Assembly (NCBI RefSeq): GCF_018873765.1
Contig: NC_057916.1
Span: 26,583,001 to 26,647,000 of the forward strand
DNA: 64,000 bases
Reading direction: 5' to 3'
From: Telopea speciosissima
Lineage: Eukaryota > Streptophyta > Magnoliopsida > Proteales > Proteaceae
A program made the translations under genes and the position numbers. Below, piece after piece: positions 58,621-64,000 of the stretch (within the stretch, counting starts at the first letter, position 1; every line of letters begins with the position of its first letter). The notes under the pieces were generated by a model, which was not told the origin of the DNA, did not search any database, and saw only the letters and a program-made list of their open reading frames with translations.

Positions 58621-60180
58621 CTTATTTTGATAATGAAGGCAAAAGAAATCCGCACATGGGCCAAAATGAAAAAAGAAAGAACAGGCAATGCAAAAGACGA
58701 AACAAATTACAAGCATGGGCAATATGCATAAACCCGTTGATGCAGTTAAATCACCTAAATGGACTTATTTTATTAGAAATAAGCTTTGGATTGGGTTATG
58801 TATGTGTTGGGCCTTTGATCTAATGTATTTTCATAGTAATGGGCCTATAATATGGGTAGAGGCTAAGCATACGGTATTAATTAAGTAAGTGTCTTTATTC
58901 TTATTTTAATTGTTATTAAGTGTTTTAGTTAGGCTGGATTAGGTTCTATAAGTCTAATCCTGTTTTGAGTCAGTTTCCTTCATTATTTTAGTTTCCTAGT
59001 CTGTTTATATTAAGGCTGCACATTTTCCCCTCCCAGACCCTACAGTAGCGGGAGCCTCGTGCACTAGGACGCTCTTTTTTTAATCAGTTTATGTGACCTT
59101 AGTTAAGGATTAGTTTAGGTCTTTTCTTTTTAGTGTTTTGAGTCTGTTATTTGAGTCTTCTATATAAGTTTGTAAGGGGGTCCAGCCTTGTACATGTTTT
59201 TGATTAATGAAATTTTGCTTTGCTTCAATGGAGCTGCTACTGTGAGACTCACTTAAGAGGCGGGAAATCCTTGGGATCAACTCTGGTCCAAGTTTGTTGG
59301 TGGGAAGTCATAGGTCATATTCTCCTCTCTATAATCTATTTTCTCCTTCTCAAGTAAGTACTGTTATCATCTGTCCTTTATGTGCTCGCTGAGATTTGAT
59401 TTAATCTGAGTCTGGGTAGGATTGTCACCCCTTTTATTTTCTGATTACATACTGTTCATGCTGAGAATCAAATCACAGCAAAAACCATCTCAGTTTGACC
59501 TGGTGGCTATCTTGTTTTTCACCCCATTTTGTCAGAAACGAGATTCCTTAAAGAGAGGACAGATTCCTCTCTTCTTTTGGGGTTTCAAAGGATCTTCCAA
59601 GAACAAGGGTTTAGACTGATCGGAGCCTCTGATCTGGAGATATCTCAAATCTCCTACATGTGTCCTATTTCAATTCCAGATTTGATTATTTGATTGTTGA
59701 CTTCAATCCAGCCGTTAAAACATCGCAGTACTTTTGGTTTTATTAACCTAACATCATCCCACTTTTGACCAAAATTTGAACCCCATCCACAAAGGTTGAC
59801 TTTGACTTTATTAGTTGATCTAATTTCTGGTTTAGGGTTTTCTTGGGATCCTGTTATGGGGGAGTATAATTCTGAACCTAGGGTTCATCCTATATTCCTA
59901 CCTACCCCCCCCCACCACCCGTTTTCTTTCAACTCTCTTTCAGTGTCGGCGCTGATCCAGGGGTTAGTTATATGTAATGTTAAGAAACCACACACACCCC
60001 CCCCCCAAATGCTAATAAGGGTCAAGTAGTCTGTGGAAGCCATCAAAGAGTTTTCTAGATGCCATGGGTTTCCTAGTATAGATAGGATTAGAAGAAAGTT
60101 CATAAAAGCAGGCAGGGCAAATTTTTGTTTTGTCTTTCCTTCTTTTTTTAATCAATAATTTTCCTATTTCTAGATACAGA
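58621..60180 (+). mobile_element. Probable LTR or LTR-plus-leader sequence
   Basis: Non-coding DNA with a TATA-like TCTATATAAG near 59159, a following TTGATTAATGAAATTTTGC segment as seen upstream of retroelement polyadenylation sites, and an AACCCTA/TTAGGG-style second half as in 6366-7199. A dispersed repeat interrupts it at 59025-59083. The ends and target duplication are not resolved; tentative. Confidence 0.35.
59025..59083. repeat. Dispersed repeat, copy 2 (reverse orientation)
   Basis: CCCTCCCAGACCCTACAGTA then GCGGGAGCCTCGTGCACTAG, the reverse complement of the core at 55655-55725. Confidence 0.55.
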
Positions 60181-60283
60181 AACTGGTTGAATAAGGATCA
60201 GAAGCCTTTTGCTGCTGCTGCTGCTGCTTGCCATTTCTTTGGTGACTACATGCTGCACTGTTTGATTGATGATATAAGCTTCT

Positions 60284-60539
60284 TGTTCAAAACTAGAATT
60301 CCAGAATTGAGAATAGCTTGAATGATCTGATCGATCACCCCAGCCCTTTATTTATAATAAAATCTAGTTACATAAGAGACATAAATCCCCCCAATCCTAT
60401 TCCTACTAGGAATTCCCACTAGAACTAGGAATCCCCAATAGGAATCGTATAAGGGGGAAAAAACAGAAATAAAAACACAAAATAGAATGCCCAAAAAGTC
60501 CAGAATACCCCCACAGTATTCTGATTACATTATTCAACA
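60284..60539 (-). repeat. Copia C 3' LTR
   Basis: 256 bp. The minus strand starts TGTTGAAT and ends GTTTTGAACA, like the copia B LTR at 9960-10308, but it is shorter. The left flank is CTTCT. The matching duplication is off-window. Confidence 0.8.
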
Positions 60540-60548
60540 CTCCCCCTC
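60540..60548 (-). other. Copia C polypurine tract
   Basis: The minus strand reads GAGGGGGAG directly before the 3' LTR. Confidence 0.85.
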
Positions 60549-63500
60549 AAGTTGGAGCAAAGATGTCGATCATGCCCAACTTGACTAGATTAGGATGAAA
60601 CAACTTTCCAGGCAGTCCCTTGGTGAAGACATCAGCAAGTTGATCCGAAGAAGTCACAAAGGGAATACAAATCTGCCCACCTTCTAATTTCTCCTTGATA
60701 AAATGCCTATCCACCTCAACATGCTTGGTACGGTCATGCTGTACCGGGTTGTGCACTATACTGATTGCAGCCTTGTTATCACAGTACAACATCATGGGAA
60801 GGCGAATAGGAATACCCAGATCTTGTAGCAGTCCTTTAAGCCAAAGTAACTCACAAATTCCCTGTGTCATAGCTCGAAATTTAGCTTCGGCACTAGAACG
60901 AGCAACTACATTTTGTTTCTTGCTATGCCAGGCGACAAGATTTCCACCTACAAAGGAACAATATCCAGAAATAGACTTCCGATCTGCAGAACCAGCCCAA
61001 TCAGCATCGGTGTATCCTTCTATCCGTAGGTGACCATGTGAAGACAAAAGAATGTCTTTTCCAGGAGCCGACTTCAAATAGTGTAGAATACGAAGAACAG
61101 CCTTCATATGAGAAGTGTAGGGATCATGCATAAATTGACTCACAGCACTCACAGCAACAGCAATGTCTGGACGAGTGTGTGAAAGGTAAATCAACTTCCC
61201 TACAAGTCTTTGGTACCGGCCTTTATCAACAGGCTCACCATCATTTTCCTTGAGCCCAACAGTAGGATCCATAGGAGTATCCGCAGGGTGGTAGCCAAGC
61301 AAGCCTGTTTTGGCCAACAAGTCTAGGACATACTTTCTTTGGGAGAGAAATATGCCTTTTGAAGATCTGGCCACTTCAATCCTCAGAAAGTATCGTAATT
61401 TACCTATAGATCTTTAATCTCAAATTCCTGGCCAAGGAAGGTCTTCAACTGTCTGATCTCATCACTATCATTGCCAGTAACCACTATATCATCAACGTAG
61501 ACTATAAGAACAGTGAGTTTTTCACCAACCCTCTTGATAAAGAGTGTGTGATCAGCATTACTCTACTTGTAGCCCACAGAAATCATGGTCTTGTGGAATC
61601 GACCAAACCAAGCCCAACGTGACTGTTTCGGCCCATACAATGCACGCTTCAGCCTACACACTTTTCCTTTATTTCTGTCACAAGAAAACCCTGGTGCAAT
61701 GTCCATGTATACCTCCTCTTCCAGTGCCCCATTTAGGAAGGCATTTTTAACATCTAGCTGTTGCAAATCCCAACCAAGGTTGACTGCACATGACAACAAT
61801 ACCCGAACTGTATTCAGCTTTGCAACAGATGCAAAGGTCTCCTGGTAGTCAATGCCGTATGTCTGAGTAAAACCCTTAGCCACGAGTCGTGCCTTATATC
61901 TATCCACGGTGCCATCCACCTTCTGTTTCACCACAAACACCCATTTACATCCAACGGGTTTCATCCCAGGTGGAAGAACCACAAGCTCCCATGTGTTATT
62001 TTTCTTCAAAGCCTCCATTTCTTCCATCATGGCTGCCTTCCACTTTCCATCTGATAGAGCTTCCTGCCAAGTATTAGGAACACGAACAGAAGAAAGGGAA
62101 GAAATAAAAGCACGAAATGATGGGAAAAGGGAGTCATAAGAAACAACATGAGATATAGGATGCTGAGTGCAAGTCCTGACACCTTTGCGAAGGGCAATAG
62201 GTAACTCAGGAGAAGAAATATTACCGGGTGGAGAGGCAGGTCCTGGATCCAGTTTTGGCAATTGGATGGGTACTGGAGCAACGGTTGATTGAACCTGCTT
62301 ATGTTTCCTTCCATAGGTCTTCATATTGCTAGCATCAATCCTCTTCTGAAATTCACTAATAGTCCTCTGGACAGGAGTTTAGGCTGGAGTGGGCTGCTCC
62401 CCCTGTACAGGAACCTCTCCCCCTGACTCGGGGGGAGGACTAGAAGTAGGCTGAACAATCTCTCCCCCTGACTCAAGGGGAGGACTAGAAGTGGGTTGAA
62501 CAGACTCAAGATAAACAGGCTGGAGTGGAGGTGGAGAGTCTACAGTCAACACATCTTCACTTACACTCTCCCCCTGAAGATGTGGGGACACATAGTAGGA
62601 GACACTCTCATGAAACACGACATCCATGCTGACAAAAGTCCGGCGGGATGGAGGGTGATAGCACTTATACCCCTTCTGTGTAGCTGAGTATCCCAAGAAA
62701 ATGCACCTAAGACTACGTGGATCAAGTTTGCCTGGGGACCTGGTATCCCTGGCATAGCAGACGCAGCCAAACACTTTAGGTGGAACAACAAATGAGGAAG
62801 AGACAAGTAATAGCTCAACAGGGGGTCTAGAGTTAAGGACCCTACTGGGCAGCCTATTAATCAAATAGGCTACAGTGAGGATAGCATCCCCCCAATAAAC
62901 AGAAGGGACGTTCCAGGTAAACAAGAGTGCATGAGCGACCTCCAAGAGGTGGTGGTTCTTCCTCTCAGCCACACCATTTTGGGCTAGAGTATCAACACAG
63001 CTGGTTTGATGGAGGATCCCATGGGCAGCCAGGTATTTTTGGAACTGACCTTCCATATACTCGCGCCCATTATCACTCCGTAAAATTTGAATAGTGGTCT
63101 GAAATTGAGATTTAACCATCTGGTGAAAGTGTTGAAAACATGAGGAAACCTCACTCTTATTGTGCATAAGATAGGCCCAAGTAAACTTAGAATAGCAGTC
63201 AATAAAAGTAACATACCACCGATGCCCCGAAAGTGAAATTTTGCTACTAGGACCCCACACATCAGCATGAACAATATGAAATAAAGAAGCTGATCTTTGA
63301 TTGGAAATGGGATAAGTTGAACGTGTCTGTTTGGCCAAGACACAAGGCTCACAAAAGAAATCTTCTTTATGATAAGAATTACCTAATGCTGGAAATAAAG
63401 TAGATAAAGTACCTAAAGGTGGATGTCTTAGTCTAGAGTGCCATATGTGTAATTCAAAAGAGAAAGATGTTGGGGAACAAAGCCGAGAAGGTAAAGCCTG

Positions 63501-64000
63501 TGTTGATGCAGGGTCTCCATCAAGCAGGTACAATCCGCCATACACTTTACCCGATCCAATCGTCTTCCCTGAGTCCAGTTCCTGAAAAACACAATGAGTA
63601 GGAAAGAAAGTCACTTTACAGTTTAAGGATTTGGTGATACTGCTAATGGAGAGAAGATTAGTGGTGAACTTGGGTATATGTAGCACTGAAAATAAAGTCA
63701 GAGAAGGGGAACAGCCAATGAATCCTTTCCCAGATATGGAGGAAAGGGACCCATCAGTAATTTTCACTTTGTCCTTATCAGAAGCAGGAAAATGTGTTAA
63801 AAAGGTTGGAGGAACCTGTCATGTGATCATTAGCTCCAGAATCTATAATCCAAGGAGTGGAAACTACTGATGCACAATGACCAGCAAAGGAAATACCTGT
63901 ACGGGCAAAGCAGGAACCTGAATTGGCAGCAGATGTAGTGGGGGCAGCAGATGTGTTCAACAGACGGCGGAGAGCTTGAAGTTCGTCCTGGGAGAAACCG

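Larger units (their letters stand above)
60284..64000 (-). mobile_element. Copia C, 3' LTR and pol, running off the right edge
   Basis: Minus-strand Ty1/copia element of the copia B family. From left to right: 3' LTR (60284-60539), polypurine tract, RNase H (about 60600-61010, motif TDADWAGS), reverse transcriptase (about 61370-62150, motifs YKARLVAKGFTQTYGIDYQE and QLDVKNAFL), a Pro/Ser linker with repeated SPP words (about 62300-62620), integrase (about 62650-63330), GAG-pre-integrase (about 63360-63620) and the protease zone (about 63800-63960). Gag and the 5' LTR are off-window. It has about four or five breaks and is a fossil. Confidence 0.93.

Noticed and set aside
1-64000. CRISPR arrays, operons, prophage or other bacterial features
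   Set aside because: The window is plant nuclear DNA with introns and plant transposons. No regularly spaced repeats of CRISPR type were seen.

Overview
This is nuclear DNA from a flowering plant. Host genes have short exons and GT-AG introns. They encode plant-specific or plant-typical proteins: a CASP-like membrane protein, the thylakoid insertase ALB3, a UBC7-type E2 enzyme, a SEC14-like protein and a glyoxalase-fold protein. Roughly half of the window is transposable elements, dominated by Ty1/copia retrotransposons with the plant initiator-Met primer site. The grass-free repeat content suggests a dicot, magnoliid or early eudicot, but the species cannot be named from the sequence.

Layout, left to right. 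1-10308: a minus-strand copia element (copia B) runs off the left edge. It was split by a roughly 1.2 kb solo LTR (329-7199), which was itself split by a younger full-length copia element (copia A, 696-6360). Target duplications support both inner insertions. 10462-13430: the first exons of a SEC14-like gene (minus); copia B lies inside its next intron, so the rest of the gene is off-window. 15809-17023: a complete three-exon CASP-like gene (minus). 20307-20957: a complete two-exon glyoxalase-like gene (plus). 21258-23930: two hairpin MITEs, a truncated LINE and a very old copia remnant. 24299-34147: a complete six-exon UBC7/UBE2G1-like ubiquitin-conjugating enzyme gene (minus), whose 5 kb last intron holds a non-autonomous LTR element. 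34350-43000: gene-poor DNA with many hairpin MITEs, a tRNA-Pro-like sequence, a nuclear copy of plastid 23S rDNA and a head-to-head pair of LTR-like arms. 43028-43440: a possible small secreted peptide gene. 44623-57712: the last eight exons of ALBINO3 (minus), with introns up to 8.2 kb filled by a SINE, a LINE, a decayed hAT transposon and a solo LTR. 58600-64000: LTR-like sequence and a third copia element (copia C, minus, same family as copia B) running off the right edge.

The host genes are unrelated single genes, not an operon or cluster. Two have clear cellular roles: ALB3 inserts light-harvesting proteins into thylakoid membranes, and the E2 transfers ubiquitin, probably in ER-associated degradation. 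The most informative structures are the three-level nested insertion, a MITE family with four copies and 9-10 bp target duplications, the plastid-derived rDNA with a deamination pattern, and the heavily invaded introns of ALB3. No clearly new biological system was found. The best candidates for something undescribed are the hairpin MITE family, the inverted LTR-arm structure and the possible peptide gene.
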